Shown here piece after piece: positions 46,291 through 56,157 of a stretch of 64,000 nucleotides of DNA. The position numbers were made by a program, and so were the translations under genes. Under the pieces are notes generated by a model. The model worked only from the letters and a program-made list of their open reading frames with translations. It was not told where the DNA came from and searched no databases. Position 1 is the stretch's first letter. Every line of letters starts with the position of its first letter. The DNA is from Candidatus Defluviibacterium haderslevense (lineage in GTDB: Bacteria; Bacteroidota; Bacteroidia; Chitinophagales; Saprospiraceae): assembly GCA_016712225.1 (NCBI GenBank), contig JADJRL010000003.1, forward strand, positions 3,671,501 to 3,735,500, read 5' to 3'.

Positions 46291-47271
46291 ATGGAGTTAC
46301 TTCGTTTTAATGAATTGATTAAGATTACTTGGATAAATCGTAAGTTGTTGAGTCTTATAGCTATAGGGACTATTATTAGTGCTTCATTGGTTTCTTATAT
46401 TATTCCCGAGTATTACAAATCAAAAACTACAATCTTCCCGGTAAAATTATCGCAGGCTCCGGTTAATGAGACTGCATTACGTAGAGGTACAATTGCGGAT
46501 TTTGGAGAAACAGGTGAAGCAGAGCAAGCTATTGAAATATTGAATTCTGATCGATTGAGTGATCGGGTTATAGAGAAACATGATCTTTACAAACATTACA
46601 AGTTTGATAAAAAGGATGCTCAGGCTAGAACCTTTGTTTTGAAAATGTATTCTTCCAATGTTTCTATCAAACGAAATAAATTTAATTCCATAGATATTAC
46701 AGTAGTAGATAGGGACCCTAAAATGGCTGCAGATATTGCTAATTCGATCACCGCATATTTCGATACTATTAAGTATGAAGTTGTAAAAAATAGGGCAAAT
46801 GATTTAATCAATAATTTGGAGCTTAGTCAAAGAAAACAAAATTTGGTTATTGACTCTTTAAAAAAATTAATGGATACCTTTTCTATCAAAGGCGTCATGA
46901 GTCAATTTCAAAGAGGGTACTTAATTCAAGCATATGCACAATCTAGTCCCAGCGAAAGAGTACACTTGAAACAATTAGTTGATGCTAATATAAGATTTGG
47001 TGAGGATTTTGACCGTACGGAACGCAATTTTGACAATGAAGATGGTACGCTCATGCTGATTAATAAATTCCTTACTCAGGCTAGGGCAGATGCAGAAACA
47101 CAGTTTTCTCAGAAGTTTATTGTTGATGCTGCTGTTCCCGCAGAACGAAAGTATTTTCCGGTGAGATGGTTATTGGTTTTGGTAAGTTTAATTTCAGCCA
47201 TGTTTCTTTCAATCAGCATGTTAATATTGAAAGAAAAAATGCCAGAAATAAAAAAACAACTTGACTTGTGA
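46291..47271 (+). CDS. Wzz/chain-length determinant family protein
   Basis: 326 residues. Two membrane segments bracket a periplasmic coiled region: about 20-40 (LLSLIAIGTIISASLVSYII) and 292-315 (WLLVLVSLISAMFLSISML). YYKSKTTIFPVKLSQ after helix 1 and PAERKYFPVRW before helix 2 match Wzz proteins. There is no kinase domain. It sets the length of a polysaccharide made by the polymerase encoded next, whose GTG start overlaps this stop (GTGA). Confidence 0.88.
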   Translation: MELLRFNELIKITWINRKLLSLIAIGTIISASLVSYIIPEYYKSKTTIFPVKLSQAPVNETALRRGTIADFGETGEAEQAIEILNSDRLSDRVIEKHDLYKHYKFDKKDAQARTFVLKMYSSNVSIKRNKFNSIDITVVDRDPKMAADIANSITAYFDTIKYEVVKNRANDLINNLELSQRKQNLVIDSLKKLMDTFSIKGVMSQFQRGYLIQAYAQSSPSERVHLKQLVDANIRFGEDFDRTERNFDNEDGTLMLINKFLTQARADAETQFSQKFIVDAAVPAERKYFPVRWLLVLVSLISAMFLSISMLILKEKMPEIKKQLDL

Positions 47272-48725
47272 TAGAATTGCTATTTGATAAAAAGAATAGA
47301 ATAGTCTTTTGGATTTGTATTTTTTTTACATGCTTATCTGTTGGGCTAGTTTATTTTGATGTCTACTATTTCTTTTTATTTCCTATTATTTTATTTGCTT
47401 CAATAGTGTTTTTATTTAAGCCTGACGTAGTCTTTTATAGTTTGGCTTTTCTAGTGCCTTTGTCCATTAATCCTAATGATGTCGATTTAGGTCATCTTAG
47501 TTTATCAATTCCAACAGAACCCATGTTGTTTTTGTTGGTATTAATATTTGTATATTATTTAGTGTCTGAAAAAAACATTAATACTAAAATATTTACACAT
47601 CCTTTTTCGATTCTTATTTATTTTTATATTTTTTGGTTGATGATAACTACGATTACGAGTGTTGACATGATCGTTTCACTTAAGTTTGTCATTGCGAAAA
47701 TTTGGTTTATCGTACCATCGTATTTTTTAGCACATTTTTATTTCAAAAAAGAACAAAACATTGTTTCGTTTCTTACTTTATTTATTTGTGGAATAGCCAT
47801 TGTTGCACTTTATAATATTATTCATTTAGCTGGATTCAATTTTGAAGATAAACCATCTCAATGGACTATGCAACCCTTTTTTAAGGATCATGCTATCTTA
47901 GGTGCTATTTTAGCCTTAGCTATACCCATTTCTTTTGGTTTAAGAAGTTATTTTAATTTAGATGTAATTCGTAAGAATGTTTTTATCATTATTTCTGTGA
48001 TTTTAATCATTTGTTTAATATTTACCTATTCAAGAGCTGCTTGGGTTAGTGTTGTACCTGCCGTTTTATTGTATTTATTATTAAAATTCAAATTTAGGTT
48101 TTCTACTTTGTTTGGTATCATAGTAGGACTCATAGTAATTGGACTTTTTAATCTTAGTTCCATTCTTGATAGTTTAGGTCAAAATAAAGTTGCTAGTTCA
48201 GATGATCTAGTTGAAAATGTAGAATCGATAACAAATATTAGCTCAGATGCTTCCAATTTGGAACGAATTAATAGATGGTCATGTGCTATCGATATGTGGC
48301 AAGAAAAACCTTTTTTTGGATGGGGGCCTGGGACCTATATGTTTAATTATGCTCCATTCCAGCTTAGTGCCAATTATACTGAAATAAGTACTAATTTTGG
48401 GGATGTAGGTAATGCTCATAGTGAGTATTTAGGGCCCCTTGCAGAAACAGGCGTTATTGGTTTGTTGATATTTTTAATGATGTTTATAATGGTTTTTTAT
48501 TACCTCTTTAAGGTTTATCTATTAGCTCATGAAAAGTCATCCAAAATCATTATTTCAACAGCAGGATGTGGATTGATTACCTATTTTGTACATGGCTTTA
48601 TGAATAATTATTTGGATACAGATAAGGCAGCAGTTATATTTTGGATTTTGATTAGTATAATAATCAGTTATGATATTAAGAATATCAATAGAACCAATCT
48701 AGAAATTAGTTCTGAGCAACTATAA
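47268..48725 (+). CDS. O-antigen ligase / polymerase family membrane protein
   Basis: 485 residues, GTG start. About 12 hydrophobic helices and a large periplasmic loop. The Wzy_C-type segment is visible: FTYSRAAWVSV, then NLERINRWSCAIDMWQEKPF, FGWGPGTY and GNAHSEYLGPLAETGVIGLL. These Arg and His positions are typical of WaaL/Wzy enzymes acting on undecaprenyl-linked glycans. Coupled to the Wzz gene by overlap; its end overlaps the convergent methyltransferase gene by 20 bp. Confidence 0.9.
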   Translation: MIELLFDKKNRIVFWICIFFTCLSVGLVYFDVYYFFLFPIILFASIVFLFKPDVVFYSLAFLVPLSINPNDVDLGHLSLSIPTEPMLFLLVLIFVYYLVSEKNINTKIFTHPFSILIYFYIFWLMITTITSVDMIVSLKFVIAKIWFIVPSYFLAHFYFKKEQNIVSFLTLFICGIAIVALYNIIHLAGFNFEDKPSQWTMQPFFKDHAILGAILALAIPISFGLRSYFNLDVIRKNVFIIISVILIICLIFTYSRAAWVSVVPAVLLYLLLKFKFRFSTLFGIIVGLIVIGLFNLSSILDSLGQNKVASSDDLVENVESITNISSDASNLERINRWSCAIDMWQEKPFFGWGPGTYMFNYAPFQLSANYTEISTNFGDVGNAHSEYLGPLAETGVIGLLIFLMMFIMVFYYLFKVYLLAHEKSSKIIISTAGCGLITYFVHGFMNNYLDTDKAAVIFWILISIIISYDIKNINRTNLEISSEQL

Positions 48726-49434
48726 TTAAATTTGGAGTCAATGACATATGTTTTGATGAGCGCCCTGTAGAAAATATCATTATTTTGATTTTTAGTTTTA
48801 TTATACTCCATATTATTTTTCTAATAAATTCTTTCAGGAAACCATTGACAAGAATATAACTTGGATAAATTTTTATGTTATGATATCCGATGCTTTTAAA
48901 TAATTGAACAGCTGATTGGGTATTCAAATAATTCTCATGGGTAAAATCACCATTCGCATATAGACTAGCATAAGGAGCATCCATATTAGGTGTTCTGGCA
49001 ATGATTGTTCCAGTATCATTTAAATTTAGTTTTATTAAATCAAGAAGTTCTACCAATTCATCTTTTGTAAAGTGCTCAATAATATCCATGCAAGAAATTA
49101 AATCATATTTTGATTTTGAAAGTTTTAAAAAGGCTACGATGTCACCGATTTTTACCTCTGTTAAGCCCATTTGATTTGCAATAGATACTTGCTCACTTGA
49201 AATATCAATACCTTCTATTCGTTCGTAACCACTTATTTTAAGTGCCTTTATAAATGAGCCCGTACCACAGCCTAAGTCTAATATTTTGATGGATTTATTT
49301 TTGTTTATTATGGGAATTATTTCTGCAATAAAAACTTTGGTTTCTTCTTCAAATTTTAATTGGATAGATTTGGTGGTTAATTGTCCGGCTTGAGTTGAGT
49401 AGTAATTATTATATAAAATGTTTCGGTACTTCAT
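48706..49434 (-). CDS. Class I SAM-dependent methyltransferase
   Basis: 242 residues. The SAM loop ILDLGCGTGSFIKAL is at 51-65, followed by EGIDISSEQ (ribose-binding acid) and YDLISCMDIIEHF (motif of UbiG/methyltransf-23 enzymes). A late NGFLKEFIRKIIWSIIKLKI could attach to a membrane. Its location beside Wzz and the polymerase suggests a glycan or lipid-sugar target, but this is only inferred. Confidence 0.85.
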   Translation of the reverse strand: MKYRNILYNNYYSTQAGQLTTKSIQLKFEEETKVFIAEIIPIINKNKSIKILDLGCGTGSFIKALKISGYERIEGIDISSEQVSIANQMGLTEVKIGDIVAFLKLSKSKYDLISCMDIIEHFTKDELVELLDLIKLNLNDTGTIIARTPNMDAPYASLYANGDFTHENYLNTQSAVQLFKSIGYHNIKIYPSYILVNGFLKEFIRKIIWSIIKLKIKIMIFSTGRSSKHMSLTPNLIIVAQN

Positions 49435-49480
49435 TAGGATTTTTTTGCTAAAAATATTTCAACAAAGGTATGATAATTTA

Positions 49481-51886
49481 TTAGAATTCAATAGTGATAC
49501 CAATGCTTGGTAATCTAACTCCAATATTGTCTTTGATTTCTTTTACTTTGTATCTTTGTTCTGATAAGGGATCATTTGGGTTTTCAATGATTGGGCCACC
49601 TATAGGTTGATTGTTATTGTCTAAAGGTCGATCTAAAATAAGTGTTTTGCTAGAGATGGAACTTCCGGTTACATTTTCTACATCCAAATATAAATTTAAA
49701 TTCCATTGTTTGAAAAACCATTTTTTATCAACGCGGAAATCTATTTGATTTATAGCTTGGTTTCTTAATGAATTGATTTGATTATAATCTAACAATGCCT
49801 TTCCATTAATGTCCCACGCTAGCTTTAAATTAGATTCAGTCAAATTGGGCGTATAGGGGAGTCCGGATTGGAATCTCCAATTAATACCTATTTCCCAATT
49901 TCTCCTAAATCTTTTTCCAGCAGTCATATTAAATATCGAGCGGCTGTCCCATGCCGAAGGAATGTATGAATGATTTTTATCTTCAAATTGACTCATGGCA
50001 AAAGTAAGAGACATGATTCCATAAAATCCTTTGATTAATTTTTGTTGATACATTAATTCCAATCCATAACTTTTTCCTTTAGCAAAAGGTGAGGCCGGTT
50101 CATTTCCAATGATACCAAAATCACCACCGAGATTTGCTAGTGTTATACTATCCTTTAACAGTATGGGATAATTATGATATTGCTTTAGAAATCCTTCAAC
50201 TGTTAATTGTGACTTTGAAGAAGGCCTATATGCCAATCCCAGAACATAATGATTGGCTCTGATGTATTTAATTCCATTTTGACGATTTACAAATATTGCA
50301 TTGTTGTCTTTGTAACCAAGTATTGTATATGGAGGAAGTTGGTAGTATATTCCAGTATTTGCATTGAGATCTATATTTTTTTTGATTTGGTAAGAGAATG
50401 ATATTCGAGGTGAAATTTGTGTGAATGGGTTAGACATTTCTTTACTATATGAATTACCATCAAATCTTAAACCAATAGAAGAAGTTAATTTTTCGTGTAG
50501 TGATTTTTTACTGTATTGCCCAAATATTCCATATTTGTAAAATACTATTTTTGAATCATAATTTAATTCAACGACTTGTTGAGATGAATATATTCTGTTG
50601 TACGTTTGATTATTGTATTTGATTTGTTCAGCAGTAAAACCATAAGTAATTTTATGGGTTCCATTTCTTTGTGTTTTTTCTATCCTTAATTTATTTTCAA
50701 TCTCCTGAGAAGTGTAATCCAGTATTTTATTTTCTAATTTCGACTCATCATTGTTTTGAAATTTTTGAGCATGATTGTTGAGCATATTTCTACTTATGAC
50801 AAAGGTATAGTATCCATTTTTATTGTAATGTTTATAAACAATGCCATTGGTATAATTCCATTGTTTGCTTATGGGTAGATAATTAAGGATGTATTGTTGA
50901 CTTTCAGTTTGGTTGGCTTCTTCATTGAGTTCAAAATCATCATAAGCTCCTAGGCCAATGAAAGTTATTTCATTTTTTTTATTGAATTTATGTTTTAATT
51001 TTATTTGAAAATCATTGTAAATGGGTAAAAATGGTAATTCTAAAACTTTAAATAAAAATTGTAAATAGGATCTTCTTGCAGAAATGAGGTAAGTTGTTTT
51101 CTTGCCTATGGGACCTTCTAAACTTAAACCAATGTCGCTTGCTCCCAAAGTTCCAGAAAATCCCATACGGTCATCACGACCATCTCTTTGTTTAAAATCA
51201 AAAACAGATGATAGCGCATTTCCTCTGTTAGCAGGAAAGGCACTACTTAGAAATTCTACTTCACGGATAAAAGCAACATTGATCATGCCCACAGGACCAC
51301 CTGAGGAGCCTTGGGTTGCAAAATGGTTTATATTGGGTACCTCCACATCATCCAGGTAAAAACGATTTTCATTTGGCGCTCCACCACGAATGATCAGATC
51401 ATTCCTAAATGCCGCTGTGCTTGTAACTCCAGGGAGTGATTGTACCACTTTTGAAATATCTCTATTGGATCCTGGATTTCTATTAATCTCAGTTACACTA
51501 ATTACTCTAAGTGAAAGAGGGCTTTCTTCTGATTTTTGAAAAGCATTAGATTGGATAAGAATTTCTTGTAAATTTAATATGGACTCCGTTAATTGGATAT
51601 TAAGTTTAACCGGCTTGTTATTGGTGACCTGGATCTCTGATAGAATCATTTCATTATACCCCAAAGCCCAGATTTTAATGTTATAAATAGTCGATTGTAA
51701 ATTATTTATTTCAAAATAACCAAGTTCATTGGTCATTGTACCTATTTCTGTACCTTGAATTTGTACATTTGCAAATGGAATAGCCTCATTATCAGTACTA
51801 TTTAACACATACCCTTGGATTTTGCCAAATTGAGCCGTTGCATAATAATTGAGTAAAAAACAACTTAATATCGTAATGACTCTCAT
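49481..51886 (-). CDS. TonB-dependent outer-membrane receptor
   Basis: 801 residues, signal peptide to about 18. An N-terminal carboxypeptidase-regulatory-like domain (IQGYVLNSTDNEAIPFANVQ, about 23-100) precedes the plug (VVQSLPGVTSTAAFRNDLII followed by RGGAPNENRFYLDDVEVPN). Then comes a 22-strand barrel whose last strand ends GVRLPSIGITIEF. No SusD-like partner is next to it, so it is more likely a receptor for a small ligand such as a siderophore or cofactor than for a glycan. It reads toward the methyltransferase and away from the 52.1 kb gene. Confidence 0.88.
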   Translation of the reverse strand: MRVITILSCFLLNYYATAQFGKIQGYVLNSTDNEAIPFANVQIQGTEIGTMTNELGYFEINNLQSTIYNIKIWALGYNEMILSEIQVTNNKPVKLNIQLTESILNLQEILIQSNAFQKSEESPLSLRVISVTEINRNPGSNRDISKVVQSLPGVTSTAAFRNDLIIRGGAPNENRFYLDDVEVPNINHFATQGSSGGPVGMINVAFIREVEFLSSAFPANRGNALSSVFDFKQRDGRDDRMGFSGTLGASDIGLSLEGPIGKKTTYLISARRSYLQFLFKVLELPFLPIYNDFQIKLKHKFNKKNEITFIGLGAYDDFELNEEANQTESQQYILNYLPISKQWNYTNGIVYKHYNKNGYYTFVISRNMLNNHAQKFQNNDESKLENKILDYTSQEIENKLRIEKTQRNGTHKITYGFTAEQIKYNNQTYNRIYSSQQVVELNYDSKIVFYKYGIFGQYSKKSLHEKLTSSIGLRFDGNSYSKEMSNPFTQISPRISFSYQIKKNIDLNANTGIYYQLPPYTILGYKDNNAIFVNRQNGIKYIRANHYVLGLAYRPSSKSQLTVEGFLKQYHNYPILLKDSITLANLGGDFGIIGNEPASPFAKGKSYGLELMYQQKLIKGFYGIMSLTFAMSQFEDKNHSYIPSAWDSRSIFNMTAGKRFRRNWEIGINWRFQSGLPYTPNLTESNLKLAWDINGKALLDYNQINSLRNQAINQIDFRVDKKWFFKQWNLNLYLDVENVTGSSISSKTLILDRPLDNNNQPIGGPIIENPNDPLSEQRYKVKEIKDNIGVRLPSIGITIEF

Positions 51887-52098
51887 GTCTAGATTTTGAC
51901 CTTAAAACAAGTTCAGGGAACTATTGTTTTAATATATGCTTATAAATGATCATATAATAAATATAGTATTCATATTATAAATTTATGCCTAGCACAGTCA
52001 TTGAATCCAAGTTTTAACCACTTACTATTAAAAAAAAATCTATTTTTACAGATTAATTAATTCCTTTATATTTTAACTTATTATTAAAATCTTTATAT

Positions 52099-53142
52099 AT
52101 GAAATTAACAGCTTTTTCTAGATTCTTAATTGTGATGTTTATTTTGGCTGCTTTGTTTTTTGGATATCGACAATGCAAGCCTCAGCTCGAAGAAAAATTT
52201 GGGAATAAGGTAGAGCCTACTGAAAATACAACACCTGCTGAAGGTCAAGTTGGTGGTGAACAAATGAATGAAAATAAAGGTGGAGCTACCACTTCATCAG
52301 ATCCAAATGCTTCTAACGTTCCTTTATCTAATGCTGCCAGTACTTTTAGCTATGTTCCTGCTGAACCTATGAATGGAAAACTAAAAGGAGTTGTTGAATT
52401 GGGTGCCTCAGGTTTCAATTCTTTTATTATACGGGTTGATCAACAGAAAAATTGGAAATTGGAAAAAGCTGAGTTTGGATCTAGTTTAGTTTATGAAAAT
52501 ATGGCAACAGACGATGATATAAGGACAGGACTTAAAAATTATATAAGAGGAATGTTGGATTTTGGTGTGCCAGGAAAAGATATTCATTTTGTGGTGAGTT
52601 CTGGTGCTAAATCAGAACCTAGCGTCGTTAAAATATCTAATGGACTCAAAGCTTTAAATTATTATGTAAATGAAGTTACGCCTCAACAAGAGGGCACTTA
52701 CGGATTAAATTGCATTATGCCTCCGTCTTTTGAACAAAATTCTTTCATGGTTGATATAGGCTCTGGAAATACTAAAATTTCGTGGAAAACTGGAAGTGCC
52801 ATTCAAGCTCTTGAATCTCATGGAGCCAAATATTTTCAGAAGTCTATTTCTGATCAGCAAGTATATGATGATGTAAGAAAAACAGTAGGCAAGGTGTCAG
52901 GAAATAATAGAGGCACTTGTTTCATTATGGGTGGTATCCCGTTTGAATTAGCCAAACAAAGCAGAAATGGAAAAGAAAGATACACTGTTTTAAAAGCGCC
53001 ATTAGATTATAAATCTACAGGAGAAAAACAAAAAGCTGGATTGAATATTTATAAGGCTATATATGATGAAACATCTTGTAAAAATTTCGTATTTGATTGG
53101 GATGCAAATTTCACCATAGGATTTTTATTAGGTCTTAAATAA
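52099..53142 (+). CDS. Membrane-anchored protein with Ppx/GppA-like (ASKHA) fold
   Basis: 347 residues. One N-terminal helix (about 8-24) and a low-complexity linker (about 35-80) precede a domain with the ATPase-fold pattern of exopolyphosphatases. PHOSPHATE 1 is at 98-112 (VVELGASGFNSFIIRVD). An NxxTPQQEG segment near 191-199 lies where Ppx has its catalytic Glu. PHOSPHATE 2 is at 217-229 (FMVDIGSGNTKISW), and an adenosine-like loop is at 273-282 (TCFIMGGIPFEL). The helix orientation suggests that the domain is periplasmic. Function unknown; the amylase gene abuts its stop codon. The assignment rests on motif order only. Confidence 0.55.
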   Translation: MKLTAFSRFLIVMFILAALFFGYRQCKPQLEEKFGNKVEPTENTTPAEGQVGGEQMNENKGGATTSSDPNASNVPLSNAASTFSYVPAEPMNGKLKGVVELGASGFNSFIIRVDQQKNWKLEKAEFGSSLVYENMATDDDIRTGLKNYIRGMLDFGVPGKDIHFVVSSGAKSEPSVVKISNGLKALNYYVNEVTPQQEGTYGLNCIMPPSFEQNSFMVDIGSGNTKISWKTGSAIQALESHGAKYFQKSISDQQVYDDVRKTVGKVSGNNRGTCFIMGGIPFELAKQSRNGKERYTVLKAPLDYKSTGEKQKAGLNIYKAIYDETSCKNFVFDWDANFTIGFLLGLK

Positions 53143-56025
53143 ATGGACTGTTATACTTTATTTAATGAAATGGGGCTAAACAAGATTGGGATAAAAATCC
53201 AATTGATTTTTGTAAACTGTTTAAGTAAACATAAGTTAATTTGCAATTTTATTGCATTAGTTCTTGCCTGCATATTCGTACCTTTTTTAGGAAACAGTCA
53301 AGTTATATTAGTTGATCCTGTTTTTCCAACTGTAAATGATACGGTAGTAATACTATTTGATGCAAGTCAGGGAAACGCAGCATTGAAAAACTTTAATGGT
53401 CCGGTGTATGTACACACAGGTCTTATTGCCGATCAAAGTGTAAGTGGAACGGATTGGAAGTTCGTACAAGGTGCTTGGGCAACAAATGACCCAAGGCTTC
53501 TGATGCAGTCACTGGGAAATAACCGCTATCAAATTAGATTGCACATAAAGTCATTTTATAAAATCCCGGATGGAGAAAAAGTCAATAAACTGGCTTTTGT
53601 TTTTCGTAATGTAAGTGGAAGCATTGTTGGTAGAGATGCAAGTGGAGCAGATATTTATTACGACTTGTCAAAAGTCGATTCAGGATTTGAAAGTATATTA
53701 ATTAATCCTGATGTTCCATTTTTATTGGTTCAGAAAAATGATTTAATTCCAATTCAAATAGCATGTTCCAAGAATGCGGAAATTAAAATATTTCAAAACG
53801 ATATTTTATTAGTCGACAGTTCAAACATTAATAAACTAAACTTCGATATTACTGCACAGTCAAATGGACAGTACGATATTAGAATAGAATGTATCAGTGG
53901 AACTGAAAGTAGAATTCATCGATTTCGATTTATTGTTGATGTCAATACTCCAATTGAAGATCCTCCTATCGGAACACAACCAGGTATTACTTTTTTAACT
54001 GAAAATTCAATAAGACTTGCCTTAGTTGCGCCGTATAAAAATAGTGTTTTTGTTCTGGGAGATTTTATTAATTTTTTAATGGATCAGAAATATTTAATGA
54101 AGCGAAACATTAAAGGAGACTTGTATTGGATAGATATTTTGCCAGTAAAACCTGGATTTGATCATATGATTCAATATCTAATTGATGGTCATATTCGCAT
54201 TGCAGATCCTTTAAGTACTTTAGTCTTAGACCCTAATAATGATTCAGGAATTGATTCAACAATTTATCCTAGCATTCCCAAATATCCATATGGAAAAACT
54301 ACAGGTTTTGTAAGTGTATTAAATTCTACTTCATCGGATTTTAATTGGACTCATAATGATATTAAACGTCCTGCAAATGACCAGCTTTTTGTATATGAGT
54401 TATTAATTCGGGATTTTGATCAAAAGCATACCTTTAATGCGATCACAGAACGATTATTATATTTAAAGGAATTAGGTGTAAATGCAATAGAATTAATGCC
54501 GGTTAATGAATTTGAAGGAAATCAATCATGGGGATATAATCCTTCATTTCATATGGCTTTGGATAAATACTATGGTTCCAAACAATCTTTTAAAACAATG
54601 ATTGATTCAGCACATAGTCTTGGGATTACTGTTGTATTAGATGTGGTATTTAATCATGCCTTTGGTCAAAGTCCATTAGCAACAATGTACTGGGATAAAA
54701 GCAATAATACACCAACTCAAAATAGTCCTTATTTAAATTCGATAGCTAAGCACCCTTATAATGTTGGGTATGATTTTAATCATGAAAGTATTTATACTCA
54801 AAACTTTGTAAAGCAAGTATTGAAATATTGGATGGAAGAATTTAAAATCGATGGATTTAGATTTGATTTATCTAAGGGGTTTACTCAAAAAAATTCAGGT
54901 TCAAATGTAGATCTTTGGGGGCAATATGATGCATCAAGAATTAGTATATTAAAAAATTATGCGGATTGGATTTGGTTTATAGATTCCAAAGCTTATGTGA
55001 TACTTGAACATTTTGCTGCAAACCAGGAAGAAAAAGAATTAGCAGAATATGGTATGTTGTTATGGGGTAATGCGAATTATGTTTTTAATCAAGTAACAAT
55101 GGGTTATGACCAAAATGATTTAAGTTCAAGTCTTCACACTAGTAGGGGATGGAGTAAAAACCATTTGGTTTCATATATGGAAAGTCATGATGAGGAACGA
55201 TTGATGTATAAAAATTTGCAATATGGAAATGGCTCAGGGCAATACCAAATTAAAGAATTGAATACAGCACTCAATCGGCAATTGTTAGTCAATGCATTTT
55301 ATTTTTCCATACCAGGTCCAAAAATGGTCTGGCAATTTGGTGAACTGGGCTATGACTTTTCGATTAATACTTGTACCAATGGATCAGTCAATACAAATTG
55401 TCGCCTAGATCCAAAGCCTATCATGTGGGAATATACAACTATAGAAAATCGACTTGCTATTTATAAATTAATCCAACTCATTAATCAATTTAAAAGTAAG
55501 AGTCAAATAGTGACTAAAGCAAAATTTACTACTCAAATTGGGGAAGGATTACTTAAACGATTACAATTTACGTCTGATTCATTGAACGTTAATTTGATAG
55601 GAAACTTTGATGTTAATACAACTACCGCATCTGGTAATTTTCAACACCTTGGGACTTGGTATGATCTTGTTACTGGAGACAGTTTGAACATTTCTGATAC
55701 CAATATTCAAGTGAAATTTAATCCAGGTCAATTTAAATATTATATTGATAATAGAAGTTTTATTTCGATAGAACCACATCCGAATATTGATCAAATTGGT
55801 ATATTCCCTAACCCGGTAGAAGATTTTATCTATATAAATACCATTACTCCGATAATAAAAGTATTTTTATATGATGTTCAAGGTCGAATATTGTGTTCTA
55901 AAGACCGCAATGAAATTATTGATCACAGAATACTAATAAATCATGGATATCCAAGAGGAATATATTTTATTAAAATCTTATTGGAGAATGATAAAGTTAT
56001 TTCTAAAAAATTGATATTCAATTAG
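53143..56025 (+). CDS. Secreted GH13 alpha-amylase with T9SS sorting domain
   Basis: 960 residues. An uncommonly long leader precedes the signal helix (LICNFIALVLACIFVPFLGNSQ, about 32-53), so the real start may be an internal ATG such as 53170. An N-terminal starch-binding-like domain (about 55-190) and a CBM48-like domain (about 280-380) lead into the (beta/alpha)8 barrel. Conserved are DVVFNHAFGQSP, the nucleophile Asp575 in GFRFDLSKG, acid/base Glu622 in VILEHFA, and Asp683 in MESHDEERL. IGIFPNPVEDFIYIN begins a T9SS sorting domain. It would cut starch or glycogen outside the cell and feed the SusCDE system downstream. Confidence 0.92.
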   Translation: MDCYTLFNEMGLNKIGIKIQLIFVNCLSKHKLICNFIALVLACIFVPFLGNSQVILVDPVFPTVNDTVVILFDASQGNAALKNFNGPVYVHTGLIADQSVSGTDWKFVQGAWATNDPRLLMQSLGNNRYQIRLHIKSFYKIPDGEKVNKLAFVFRNVSGSIVGRDASGADIYYDLSKVDSGFESILINPDVPFLLVQKNDLIPIQIACSKNAEIKIFQNDILLVDSSNINKLNFDITAQSNGQYDIRIECISGTESRIHRFRFIVDVNTPIEDPPIGTQPGITFLTENSIRLALVAPYKNSVFVLGDFINFLMDQKYLMKRNIKGDLYWIDILPVKPGFDHMIQYLIDGHIRIADPLSTLVLDPNNDSGIDSTIYPSIPKYPYGKTTGFVSVLNSTSSDFNWTHNDIKRPANDQLFVYELLIRDFDQKHTFNAITERLLYLKELGVNAIELMPVNEFEGNQSWGYNPSFHMALDKYYGSKQSFKTMIDSAHSLGITVVLDVVFNHAFGQSPLATMYWDKSNNTPTQNSPYLNSIAKHPYNVGYDFNHESIYTQNFVKQVLKYWMEEFKIDGFRFDLSKGFTQKNSGSNVDLWGQYDASRISILKNYADWIWFIDSKAYVILEHFAANQEEKELAEYGMLLWGNANYVFNQVTMGYDQNDLSSSLHTSRGWSKNHLVSYMESHDEERLMYKNLQYGNGSGQYQIKELNTALNRQLLVNAFYFSIPGPKMVWQFGELGYDFSINTCTNGSVNTNCRLDPKPIMWEYTTIENRLAIYKLIQLINQFKSKSQIVTKAKFTTQIGEGLLKRLQFTSDSLNVNLIGNFDVNTTTASGNFQHLGTWYDLVTGDSLNISDTNIQVKFNPGQFKYYIDNRSFISIEPHPNIDQIGIFPNPVEDFIYINTITPIIKVFLYDVQGRILCSKDRNEIIDHRILINHGYPRGIYFIKILLENDKVISKKLIFN

Positions 56026-56157
56026 TTGTAATTATTGAAATGTAAATTATAATCATCGAGAATATTTAATTTCGTTGAGGCTAACCTTTTGCCTTGTTAT
56101 TTGTTAAAATTTTGTTACTTTTATATTATTTTATTGTTGATTTTAATGTGCTGCCAG

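Noticed and set aside
52099..53142. Calling the gene ppx or gppA
   Set aside because: Only the loop pattern matches; the domain is short, anchored and probably outside the cytoplasm, so a gene symbol would overstate the evidence.
56089..56157. TTG start for the SusC gene at 56089
   Set aside because: It would put an extra hydrophobic stretch before a complete signal peptide that starts at 56158.
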